64,000 nt of DNA from Actinernus sp. WN-2022 (taxonomy: Eukaryota; Cnidaria; Anthozoa; Actiniaria; Actinernidae). Location of the stretch: NCBI GenBank assembly GCA_030867875.1, contig JAOWCC010000577.1:85541740-85605739 (forward strand), written 5' to 3'. The translations under genes were made by a program, and so were the position numbers. The notes under the pieces are model-generated. The model searched no databases. It was given only the letters and a program-made list of their open reading frames with translations, and was not told the DNA's origin. Within the stretch, counting starts at the first letter, position 1. Each line of letters opens with the position of its first letter. Below, one piece after another: positions 27,047 through 39,100 of this stretch.

Positions 27047-29079
27047 TGACGTCACATGCACACGAAGAATTGTGTGATATCCGACATGATTGCACATTGA
27101 ATTTGTTGGATTTTCTTAGTCAAAATGGTGAAGTTTGGAAATGTGGCTGTTTAGAGAAATAATAGAGATCCATTATATATATAATACACATGTGAAAGTT
27201 CCTTCTCTATTATGTGGTCTTATAAAGCTTGTACCACTTTGGTCATTTCTTCCTTTAACTCTAGAAGTCCTAGTTTGTTTTCTATGGGAAATTTTACTAA
27301 CAAAACAATACCTCTCAGATAACACTTTTGACAGCGAGACAAAAAATCCTAAATGAGTGAGAAAAATAAGGTTTTTGTTTCAAACCGCAAGTACGATTCC
27401 AGGATCTAGAGGCATCTACATGCAGACAGCCAGAGTTTGAAGTAGGGGGGGTTCCTAACCACTTGCGGCATAAGCGTGCACTGACCAATGCTGCAAGCAC
27501 AAGCTGTTTGGAAATTTTGATAATCTAAGGTCTCTTAAATTGCATTTCCTGCATTATGAGTAAAAAACACACTTTTCTTTTATTCATTTTTTTCTGGCTT
27601 GGAAAAGGTTTTTGTTACTTAGAAAAAGGGGAGGGATTCCAGAAGCCCAGGAACCTGGACTATGCCTGGTCATTTTGCAATAATGTCAGATTATGGTCTG
27701 ATTATTTCCGTTTCCTGCCATTCAACGTTTTCGCAAAAGCAATGATCGAATTACTGCCCTGCTAAATTATTGTCCTATTGATCTAACCCTAGCTAGCTAT
27801 GACAATTTATTGACAGATAGTATAAACTTCCAACAAAATCCATGACCAATTTGGGAATGGTACAATGTAGCTTTCAAACCTGGATTGCAATAATATATTT
27901 TCTTTTAAAGTTTACCCTGATTTCCGTAACAATAGTTAAAATCAACTTGGATTTCCACATACTTTTGGGACCCTATATTTGCTTCAAAACCCAATCCAGT
28001 TGATAAATTAAGCTGAGCCTGGTATGTCACAAACATAGATGTAAGAGGTATGGCCAGGTGCCCCCCTCTGTTAAGATTCAAATACAGATCCTGCCATTTA
28101 AGTCTAAATTTTGGAATTTAGTTTTTTGAGTTTAGTTTAGAACGCTTCGCTTTGGTCTTATTAGTCAAATGCTGAACCATATAATATGTCATATGTTATT
28201 TATAGCCTTTACCTTTGAGCTCGCCTAATTCTCATTGGTTAAGTTACATTAAACTGGATTCCCAATGAAGCTTTGACACCTTTGCACCAGAACTTGAACT
28301 GGCCATGTGGGTGAACTTTTGGTCTTGTACTTTGAAGGATATTTCTTGAACAGTTGGGTACTTCGAACCAGATTGAACAATTAATTAGAACACCCTCCCT
28401 GATCAGGATCTCATCAATAATCATTACCTTTTGGAAACTTGTAACTAGCATAAACACATGATATTAAGTTGTTTTTTTTGGTTTCAACTGATAAAATGCA
28501 AAGGTTGTTTTCATTGAGTTCAGCAAATTATGCATGAAATCATTATAATTAACTACCAACAACAATCTGATGTTATTCCAATACAAAGATAGATAGCCAG
28601 TCTGATACTTGATTAGTTACCCCAAAAGTGTTATCTGAGAGGGGCGGCCTTCACCTCCTCGGAACATGGAATAGTACTGGTTATCCAAACAATGCCTAAC
28701 CCTAAAACAATACAAACCCTAACCCTAAAACAATGGAATTCTTTGTCAGTGCAGTCCAAATGGGGTCCAATAAAATGCAAGGTTTTGAGAGGTGAAGGCC
28801 TACTGATCTGAGAAGCATGTTTGAACGTTGATTGTCAATGAATATGTCACTAATAATGTACAGCTATTTAAAAAAAGGTGTGTTGTGCATGTTGCATTTC
28901 ACTGCTCATTTCAATCTAGAAATTCATTAATGTTGTGGTGTGTTTGTTTTAATAGTCAATGTGTTATAAGTGTTCAGTTCAATAACAACATAAGCAATTC
29001 ATTTTTTCTCAACTTTTTTTGCATTGGATGGATCTGCTCTTTGCATGCACATCTCAATCAGTTACTGGCAAACCCTAAA
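27047..29079. other. Host intergenic sequence, no gene seen
   Basis: AT-rich with only short frames. 28688-28733 has scattered CCTAACCCTAAAAC units resembling degenerate telomere-type repeats. Confidence 0.5.
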
Positions 29080-30333
29080 TTTAATGGTTAATCATTCATT
29101 ACACATGTATACCCCAGGGAGGGGTGGGTGGATAGTTTAATGGTTAATCATTCATTACACATGTATACCCCAGGGAGGGGTGGGTGGATAGTTTAATGGT
29201 TAATCATTCATTACACATGTATACCCCAGGGAGGATAGTTTAATGGTTAATCATTCATTACACATGTACACCTCAGGGAGGGGTGGGTGGATAGTTTAAT
29301 GGTTAATCATTCATTACACATGTATACCCCAGGGAGGGGTGGGTGGATAGTTTAATGGTTAATCATTCATTACACATGTACACCTCAGGGAGGGGTAGGT
29401 GGATAGTTTAATGGTTAATCATTCATTACACATGTACACCTCAGGGAGGGGTAGGTGGATAGTTTAATGGTTAATCATTCATTACACATGTACACCTCAG
29501 GGAGGGGTAGGTGGATAGTTTAATGGTTAATCATTCATTACACATGTACACCCAAGGGAGGGGTAGGTGGATAGTTTAATGGTTAATCATTCATTACACA
29601 TGTACACCTCAGGGAGGGGTAGGTGGATAGTTTAATGGTTAATCATTCATTACACATGTACACCTCAGGGAGGGGTAGGTGGATAGTTTAATGGTTAATC
29701 ATTCATTACACATGTACACCCCAGTGAGGGGTGGGTGGATAGTTTAATGGTTAATCATTCATTACACATGTACACCCCAGGGAGGGGTGGGTGGATAGTT
29801 TAATGGTTAATCATTCATTACACATGTACACCTCAGGGAGGGGTGGGTGGATAGTTTAATGGTTAATCATTCATTACACATGTACACCCCAGGGAGGGGT
29901 GGGTGGATAGTTTAATGGTTAATCATTCATTACACATGTACACCTCAGGGAGGGGTAGGTGGATAGTTTAATGGTTAATTATTCATTACACATGTACACC
30001 CCAGGGAGGGGTGGGTGGATAGTTTAATGGTTAATCATTCATTACACATGTACACCTCAGGGAGGGGTAGGTGGATAGTTTAATGGTTAATCATTCATTA
30101 CACATGTATACCCCAGGGAGGGGTGGGTGGATAGTTTAATGGTTAATCATTCATTACACATGTACACCCCAGGGAGGGGTGGGTGGATAGTTTAATGGTT
30201 AATCATTCATTACACATGTATACCCAAGGGAGGGGTAGGTGGATAGTTTAATGGTTAATCATTCATTACACATGTACACCCCAGGGAGGGGTGGGTGGAT
30301 AGTTTAATGGTTAATCATTCATTACACATGTAT
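29080..30333. repeat. 56-bp minisatellite, about 22 copies
   Basis: Unit begins GGATAGTTTAATGGTTAATC and ends in GGGAGGGGTAGGT or GGGAGGGGTGGGT. Copies differ at a few fixed sites (TATACCCC, TACACCTC, TACACCCC). One early copy, near 29225-29240, is shortened by about 14 bp. There are no unique spacers. Its last unit ends at CACATGTATTCATTATAATG. Confidence 0.95.
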
Positions 30334-31269
30334 TCATTATAATGTAGCTCAACTGCAGAATACTCTGCCACTTCAAAAATCACTTGAAAGCCCCTTCTAA
30401 ACTGTGCAAAATTCTCCATTATAGCTCAGGTGTATTTACACTTGTTCAATTAATGATTTGGGGTTGGAAATGGTTAGGGTTTATTAAATCTTTGGGGATT
30501 GGTTTTTAGAACTTGGTCTGTATGAGGATTTGAGAAAATGCATTATTAATAACCAAGTGGATGGGTATTCCAGTTACTCTGCACAATGCGACATGCACAA
30601 TGCATGAGACCTTTTTGAAATAGCTGTATACCATAACAAACATTAGTATAAACCAACTAGTGGACTATTACAAATCGTGCACTCTGATTGGCTACCCTAA
30701 TATAGGTCTATTTGTGATAGCCCATGGTAGAGAAAACCCGCACGCATTTTCACGAATTAATAACATGTTTTCAACTTCAATTTGTTTCTATCTATTATTT
30801 TCTATTGTCCTACTAGTTAGTTTATACTAAAACAATTAGACCTCTCGCCCTCATGGGATACGAGTTAAATAGCCCATTCGGCTGCACCTCGTGGGCTATT
30901 GGCTCGTAGCCCATTCGGGCTGCGGGTCTAATTGTTAATTATATGATATCAATAGCTGTATACCATAACAAACCTTATATGGTATCACTAGCTGTTTACC
31001 ATAACAAACCTTATATGTTACCAATAGCTGTTTACCATAACAAACCTTATATGGTATCAATAGCTAATGTGTGATTTGATACAAATCATGCCTTACAATA
31101 AATTTATTAGATGATTGTGCAACAAAGTGCAGAAAATTGCTATTAACTATATTTTTAGAAATGCGGTGCCTAGCAAATCACTTTTCCTATTAAAAGATTA
31201 ACTCATGCAAATAGAATATATAAAAACGTGACATATGCAGTTGAAAAGCATATGTTTTTTTTAATGTGT
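30334..31269. other. Host intergenic sequence with a 41-bp tandem repeat
   Basis: Three diverged copies of a unit with AGCTGTTTACCATAACAAAC at about 30945-31060, and a single related unit at 30622. No gene supported. Confidence 0.6.
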
Positions 31270-32502
31270 AAAGGGGCACTACCAATCACAAATGAACCTT
31301 AAAGTTTCACTAAAACAAAACCAGGGGAAAAACTTTTGTTACAAAAATATATCTTGGAATGTAATAAATACATGTTTGTAAGCTTTCCAAACCACTTCAT
31401 AAATAATGACAAAGAATAAAGTGGATTACAAATCTTAGGACGGTTTTTGATTGAATGTTGTAAAACCAAAATAATTACGGAGCCAATCACGGAAGCAAGT
31501 GAAAATGCAATGAGGCAATCACAAATAATATCGAAGTCAAGTCGTGATTGGTTTTACTTTAACCAGTTACGAGGAAAGTAAACAATCATTGATAATTCTC
31601 ACTTGAAGTGCCTCGCCCTATAACCTTTTTGCAATTGTTATAGCTTATGAACCTCCGAAACGTTTTGAGTACTTCTGTGAAGAAAGTTTTGAATAGTTTT
31701 TGTTCTACACTAGTTTGAAATCGTGTAAATGTGATCTTTTGTGACCTTTCCTGGCACCTGTTTAGACGTCATCTTGACATCACATAATTAATTTGGCTTT
31801 GGAATCATTTGAATAAATACTTAACATGTTGACTAAAATTACTAGTTTCTTTACTATCAACTCACAAACTATGTATATTTTCTAAGCATTGATGTTGTTG
31901 TGATAGAAAGGTGCCATAAAGAATAATGCATTAATGAGATGACGTCTATACAGGTTTCGACCCAGGCATTTACTTATGTGGTCATGGGCCAGGAAAGGTC
32001 ACAAAAGGTCACATTTAGACTATTTCAAACAAGCGTAGAACATAAAATATTCACTGTAAACCAAAACTTTCTTCACAGAAGTACTCAAAACTTTTCAGAG
32101 GATCAAACCATTTTGGGTTTTAGTTCAGAATGTGATTAGCTGATAATTACAAAACATTTTTCGCAGCCAATAGAAAAGCTAAACAAATGCAAAACCAAAG
32201 CAATTACTTTAGACACTCAATTAAAAACTGCTCAATTCCAGTGATATGACTTTAGTCCACCACAGACTGATCTAAATTCCTCTCTAAAGTACTATTTTTC
32301 ATCAACTAGAATCTTTGCCATCCTGCATCAAAATTGTCTCAAATTTTCTCCAGTAGACATGGAAAGCATAATCTGCTAATCTGAGTATTTATTGTGGTCT
32401 TTCATCGTGCGAAAGTGTACCATTTTGGGGGTTGAAAGTGCCCTTTAAGGAGTTATTTGATTGAGAGAAAGCGTTGTCTTTTGGGCCTGACAGTGCCCCT
32501 TT
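31270..32502. repeat. MITE family 1, copy b, with a nested family 2 copy
   Basis: Outer ends AAGGGGCACTACCAATC and CTGACAGTGCCCCTTT. The interior about 31610-32115 is a palindromic family 2 element (arms with TTTTGAGTACTTCTGTGAAG and its complement). A second family 1 end (TTGAAAGTGCCCTTTAAGG) lies near 32430-32450, so at least two insertion events are stacked. Confidence 0.75.
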
Positions 32503-32652
32503 CAATATTATTGATATATTAAAATAATTATTACCACCATTAATATAATCATACATATATATATATATATAAACCTATTTACGACTATCAAGACATTAAG
32601 GTGAAATACACAGAGGATGTTACATGGCCGAGCAGAGATACATGTACATGTA

Positions 32653-32838
32653 GCATGCTTACAAGGTGGTGGATAGTTTTTTTTCGCAGAGAAAACCAGA
32701 GTATCGCGAAACCGGCTGCCATGCTGGACTCGCTGTAGGATTGAGGCTTCCTACAGTACGTCCAACATGGCTGCCGGTTTCGTGATACTCTGGTTTTCTC
32801 TGTGAAAAAAAAACTATCCACTGCCTTGCAAGCAGGCT
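32653..32838. repeat. Near-perfect palindromic MITE
   Basis: Arms about 80 bp: TGGATAGTTTTTTTTCGCAG... on the left, its complement ending ...AAAAAAAACTATCCA at 32820, plus a weaker extension outward. The centre carries CCAACATGGCTGCCGG. Very high arm identity suggests recent origin. Confidence 0.85.
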
Positions 32839-34229
32839 AGAGCAGAGATTTTCTCCACTTTTCTCTTTGAGTGGTAAATGCTGCATTGTAATACAAAACA
32901 AGTGTAATATTTACATCAAATAAAAATGTGTTTCTGGTTACCCGACTGAACCTAGATTTCCCCAGCCGAATGTACCCTAAAACCCTTTTCCACCAAAAAT
33001 TTACTTCAAGCTTGACATAAGATAATTGCTATAATTTTTTCTTAAAATCTCTGAAAAATTAAAAGCTAACCAGTCGAACAAAAATAATTAGACAGAGAAA
33101 TACCAACCCAATTTTATAAAGTGCAACCAGAATCATGTACTGTGCATTTATTTGGCCTTATGACAAATTTACCACTCAAAGATAACACCATCTCCAAACT
33201 GCCATGTAAATTATTTTCTGTTTATTATTCACCAAGATATATATTACTAGATTTTTACATGCAACGTGACATCACAGCCATGTGATTTTTTTTATACTTC
33301 ACAGGTGAAGTATTACTTTTATGTTCCATATAAATAGAGGATATTACAACTTAGGATGTGTGGAGGTTTTATCTTAAAAGAGGTGAATGTTTTAATACAC
33401 AAATGAGCACAGTGAAGGAGTGTATTACAACAAATTCACCACAAGAAGATAATGAACAATACTTATTATTCACCAAAGTGGAGGTGAATAGTGGTGCATA
33501 TTTACAGAGTAGCGAAGCAGCGAGGTAAATATCCACCACTATTCACTGACTCTCAGGTAAAAATTTTTTTAGTATATACCACACTAGTGAATAGCCAGCA
33601 CCAAATCATTATTTTATTTTCTGTCAAAAAACTTGTGCAAAGTGATCGCTGCTTTGCTCGGAGGTGAATAGCTAAGATATTCACTTCCAAAGTAGCCAAT
33701 CAGAGCATGCAAAAAGGTATACACCAAAATCATTTATTACATGATGATAGTCAGTGGTATACCAGCTGATAGCAAAATCGTAAAAACGATATCACACTAC
33801 CATGTGGGTGATATCACTTCACAGACCAAACCTTGTTTTGTCTGATTTGCTCTTTTTTATATCCTAATGTTTCTAAAATGTGAAAAACATTAGTATTAAA
33901 TAGAGACAACGTAATTTTGAGTACATTTGTTTGATTGTGACGTGGTTTGACAGGCTTTAAGGAATTTTGGTGGCTGCTTGGAGATTTACCATGAGCACAC
34001 TCTTATTTATATCCTCTATATCTCGAAGCATCCCTGTAATATTCTGATTATTATTTACCAAGCAACAAATTACTGGGGTTTTTATGCCTGATAAGAATGT
34101 GACATCATAGCCATGTATCTTTTATATTTCACACATGAAACATCATTTGTATTTTACACGTAAAACCCAGTATTTTATAGCTTGGTGTATTTATGAAACC
34201 TGGCATGTTATGGCTTAGTGAATAACAAA
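32839..34229. other. Host AT-rich sequence, no gene seen
   Basis: Contains short GGTGAATA-type repeats and a CAGTGGTATACCAGCTGATAGC stretch near 33751 that recurs at about 50439. No coding sense. Confidence 0.45.
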
Positions 34230-34492
34230 ATTACTACCATTCGCATTCAAACTTGAAGCGTGAAGAATTTATTGTGTTTGATTATGTTACAAATGTGACG
34301 TTTGCCTCAATCAAACCTGACACTTTGACCAATGAAATTTATTTGTTTGGCATGAGAAAAAGTAGTTGTGCCATTTAATTCACATGCCAAAGGAACAAAT
34401 TTCATTGGTCAAAGAGAGACGAACATCACCTTTGTAATGTAAACAAACCCGACAAATTCTTCACGCTTCAAGCTTGAACGCAAATGGTAATA
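34230..34492. repeat. Fold-back MITE
   Basis: Arms TTACTACCATTCGCATTCAA... and its complement ending CGCAAATGGTAATAA, with GACCAATGAAATTTATT inverted in the middle. No coding content. Confidence 0.7.
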
Positions 34493-34605
34493 ATGATGAT
34501 ACAACATTAACTTGATTAAGATCTAAAGATAATGTTGAAAAGAGTAATTAATTCAATTATGCAGGGTGCTTAAATCAAATGAGCTTTCCTACCTTGAGGT
34601 GAACA

Positions 34606-34746
34606 ATTGAAGGGGTCCATGCAAGAACAACGTAAGTGACTTTTGATCAAGTTCTAAATTCTCTCTTAGAAAACAAAGAATATCAAGAAGAATTTGGAAT
34701 TTGATCAGAAGTCACTTACGCTGTTCTTGCACAGACCCCTTCAATT
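34606..34746. repeat. MITE family 3, copy a
   Basis: Palindrome with ends AATTGAAGGGGTCCATGCAA and TTGCACAGACCCCTTCAATT. Related copies at about 35849-35965 and 48204-48351. Confidence 0.75.
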
Positions 34747-35427
34747 CTAAGTTCTTACAGTACTTAATAAAGCAATAAAAACTGAATCTACATTGTAAGT
34801 ATGATCATCTTAGAAGGACAGTTACAATGTACGAGTTTAAAAATAATATAGGATTGATTAGGGATTCCATTCTGCCATGCGTCTGTACTCTCATACATAC
34901 ACAAATGATGGCATAGCATGAAGAGAACAAAGAAGTACGGCATGAGATGCAGTCGAGTGGCATAACTAATGTTCTCTTCATGTTTTGGCATCATCTGTGC
35001 ATCTATAAGAGGACCGACACACTGCAGAATGGAATTAATTTGTTTTATAATTATAATAATTGCAAACTAAAAACTATGAAAATATCCAATCAAAACAAGT
35101 TGAGAAATTGGTTGTGCGTGCTCTAATAACACACAGCTCTTGACCAATCAGAGCATGTGTTTTGCTGATTATTACATAACGTAAAGTACATGTAACAATG
35201 GCACAGTTTAAATGAGAGAAGTAAAAACCTAAAAAAGGCCATTTTTTACATCTGAAAATGTATATATATTGTCAACAATTATTAAAAAATAACGATCCTA
35301 TTTATGTATTAAAAAGATAAGAAAGCATGGCAATAAAACATAACCTGCTGTTTTGCATGGATTACAGTTCCTTTCTTTAGACTTTTTTCAGTAATGGCAG
35401 GCCACTGGCATTTCCCACAAGTATGTC

Positions 35428-35555
35428 TGCAATGTCTGTTCTCGTAACAATCTTCTACTACTGGCATGTGACATGCCTGTGAAGTCAAACTCAGTATGCC
35501 GGCAGAACCTGCAGCTTGCCAGAGGTAGAACAGTGTTACGAGAACAGACATTGCA
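35428..35555. repeat. Fold-back repeat
   Basis: Arms with CTGCAATGTCTGTTCTCGTA and its complement. A Cys-rich frame across it is attributable to the palindrome. Confidence 0.65.
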
Positions 35556-35610
35556 GGTATAATTCTATACCTGCAGCAACTGCTGGCGACATGCCTGTGG
35601 TATATGAGAA

Positions 35611-35748
35611 CCAGGCTTTGGTATATACTTCATGGTAGTGTTTCATTCCATAAAAGTCTCCCTGCATAATCATTTTCTCTGTTTTACAGTATTATGTAGG
35701 GAGACTATGTGGAACGAAACACTACCATGAAGTATATACCCAGGCTTT
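35611..35748. repeat. Palindromic MITE
   Basis: Arms GGTATATACTTCATGGTAGT and complement, about 50 bp each with few mismatches. Confidence 0.75.
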
Positions 35749-35848
35749 AGGGTTTTGGCTGCCATCAGTCATACATGCATGCACTACCTCGATTCTCATT
35801 GGATAAAATGTGAATCAAGAAAAAAATGTAGATCTGATTTGGCATGGC

Positions 35849-35965
35849 CAATTGAAGAGGTCCGTGCAAGAACAGAGTATCGTAAGTGACTTGTGATCAA
35901 GTTTCAAATTCTCCCTCAGAAAACAAAGAACACACAGGAGAATTAAGAATGTGATCAGTATAGTA
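35849..35965. repeat. MITE family 3, partial copy b
   Basis: Starts CAATTGAAGAGGTCCGTGCA and follows copy a to GAATGTGATCAG, then diverges before the right end: a truncated copy. Confidence 0.6.
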
Positions 35966-36178
35966 CAGTTCTTTCATGGCCTGGGTTTTGGAGGATGAAG
36001 AATGCCCATACCGTTAAACATCTACCTCTTCAGTTTTCACCTCCCCCATTTATAACAATGATACACTTATTGACTTTCTCAGAAAGCCACAAGTACTCTT
36101 TCCTCTCCATTCTCATTTCCTCTAGTTTCTCTCTCTTCCAAACTGTACTCCTAATGCTAGTGGTACCTTTGATGTCAA

Positions 36179-39100
36179 TTAAGTCTTCACTTTGGGCATA
36201 AACCCAAAACCCTGAGACTTTGATTGACTAGTAGAGCACGTACAGAGTGGATTCAAAAGCTTGGGATCGACGAGAACTTCACCATTGGGACCCCGAAAGA
36301 TTGTACCACAGCAAATCTCTTCCCTTCTCCACATAGATAGGTCGATGTATGGTAGCTTATTGGAAGTGGAAGAAGTCAACGCAGGGAAAAGAAAGGAAGT
36401 CTGGCAGCCTGTGGAAATAGACTTGATTTGCTGTTCACGAGAGGTACTGGAGTTAGAGGAGCATTCATCAGATGCTTCACTGGGGGGTGGACTGGGGGAA
36501 GCGCATGCAAGCGATGGGGAATGGCAGTCGAGCTCATCTTCTTCATCTATTGGGAGAATAAGCAGTATTGCTCAGTAGCGGATTGCAGTCACGCAACCTT
36601 GTCAATTAAAAAATATTACTAGTACAATGTGGATGCCAGAAATGGAAAGAGTGAGTGAAAATACCCTCCAGCTTCATAAACTCTGTTAAATTTTAGACTT
36701 CAAAAAATTGTCTTTGCTTCAGTTTTAAAGTGCACCTAACCCCTTTTGCAATTTTTATACATATGAATCTTTGAAAGGTTTTGAGTACTTCTGCAAAGAA
36801 ATTTTTGGCTTACAGATAATACTCTACATGTATGTTCTAGGCTTGTTTGAAATGGTGAAAATTTGACCTTTACTGACCCATGACCACGTAAGAAAAAGCC
36901 TAGGTGGATTCTTGATCTTACGTCACCTCATTAATGCATTATTCTTCATGGTGCCTTTCTATCACAACAACATTGATATACATGTAATATAGAGAATATA
37001 CACTGTCTGTGAGTTGTTAGTAAAGAAAACAGTTATTTTAGACAAAATGCTAAATATTTGTTCAAATCATTGCAAAGTCGAATGAATTGGATGATGTAAG
37101 ATCAAGAATCCACCTAGGCTTTTTCTTACGTGGTCATGGATCAGTAAAGGTCAAATTTTCACCATTTCAAACAAGCCTAGAACAAAGAGTATTATCTGTA
37201 AGCCAAAATTTTCTTTGCAGATGTACTCAAAACCTTTCCAAGATACATATGTATAAAAATTGCAAAAGGGGTTAGGTGCAATTTAAGATATGAAGTAAAA
37301 CTTGCCTTGGTCACTAATTTTCACTTGCTCTTCAACCTCGTCCCCAGGGTCTTCTCGGTCAGATCCAAGATGGCGGCTACTCAGAGAGAAGTCTGAGTAA
37401 CCGCCATCTTGGATCTGACCGAGAAGACCCTGGGAACGAGGTTGCTTGCTCTTTCCATTTCTGGCATCCATTTTGTACTAGCACCATATTTTCATTGACA
37501 AGGTCATGTGACTGCTTAGTGCAAGTCCTTTATTGAATAGCATTATAGCAACATGTATAAGGACAAAGACTGTTGGGTAAAATAAAATCAGTAAATTATA
37601 TTTAATTTATGAAATAACACCAGAAATCAATTAGGCACTTAAGATCAGAAGATCAATTTTCATAACAATCACAACAAATAGCACTCAACAGAGTGAGCTT
37701 GCAAAAAGGGGGAATTCCCCCAAATCAGAATCAAAAGTACTCCGTGTGTACAGTACTACAACAAATTATTTTGGAAAAATCTCCTGACAATATAAATTAT
37801 ATCCTCAAACAGGATTACACTGAATACACCAATCCAAGGTCACCATTGCCATTACAATAGCTACTTAAAATAGCGATAGCACTGATACTACTAAAAATCA
37901 CAAATTTGAGAATTCTATCTTATATGGGAGCAAAGATACGGTCCTGCAAAATAAGAGGAATTTACAGATTTGTATGCAGGAGAATGTCTGTAAAGATAGT
38001 GCACTTTACTATATCTTGGCTTCTAGGTTGTAACTCTCAAATTTGGAACTTTGACTAATTTTGAGGTGCTCTTTTCAGAAGTACTGGTGCTATCGTTAAT
38101 TATTTAAAGTAGACATCATAATCGAAATGGTGACCTTGGATTGGTCTGTTCTACAGTGTATGCAAATTTCAGCAGACAAAAGGCAAGAAAATTCAAGGAA
38201 AGGGGGTCTTAAATTAGGCATTTTTGGAATTTAGGTGTGCAGAAGGAAAATGTTCCTCCAGGATGAAAATTATGTTAGCTTTCAGATAGACAAAAAAAAT
38301 TCCCCCAAGTGAATGGAAAGATCTGGTTGTTGGAACCTTTCTGATGGTGGAATGAGGATTTGAGTCTAAGGTAAGAGGGAAAAGGTAATAAGGATATGAC
38401 TTTGTTTTTAACTAACATTGATAAGGGTATTATGTTGGCTCGAAACTGGGTCTCATTAGTTAACTAAAAGTTGATAGGGGTACAATGTATACACATATCT
38501 GGCGCTTCCTTATCTATTGAGAAGTGGGTTGGAAAATGTAAGATAGGGGATGGAGATTTTGAAATGTTTATTTTAGCCATCATATTTTACCACAATAACC
38601 TGCACTAAGTGAACAGCATACAGCCAGTATTTCCTACTCCTGTCAGCTTCTAATGAAACCACTGCATATGGTGTTTAAATTCAACATTCTCCCAGTTGGT
38701 AAGTTACTAAGCTCGTGCAGTGTCTACATTTTTATATCATTGTGATTTTAAGAAGAGCTACTCAAATAACCTTGTACTCTAAACATGCCATCTTTGATAC
38801 CCATCAGTTCTTGCATGCACTGAGCATTTACATGTGAAAACAGGACATGACACTGCATGATTGTATGAACAACCAGAAGTGTACATAATATTACAGCAAG
38901 AGTCAGTTTAATGTAGGAAGGCTGTGCTGAGTCAAAAATCTGTGCCCGAAACCACGTATGGGCCAGAAAGCAAAACAATCTTGACCTACGCAAATGGTAG
39001 AACCTTCATGTCTGGGCAAATGACACACATCAGCATAAGATTGGTCCGTCCTCCAAAAGACAGCTATGAGTGACCAATTTTAAACGCTGATATTCATAAA

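Noticed and set aside
28688..28733. Telomere repeat tract
   Set aside because: Only a few CCTAACCCTAA-like units, interrupted; too short to call.
29080..30333. CRISPR-like array
   Set aside because: Repeats are contiguous 56-bp units without unique spacers, in eukaryotic DNA.
35309..35551. Cysteine-rich minus-strand frame, possible exon
   Set aside because: It spans a fold-back repeat, has no clear splice sites and matches no family I know.
36261..36578. Plus-strand 105-residue frame
   Set aside because: It is antisense to the SINHCAF terminal exon, which has domain support.
38748..38993. 81-residue hydrophobic minus-strand frame in SINHCAF intron 2
   Set aside because: No splice sites that fit the exon phases and no recognisable family.
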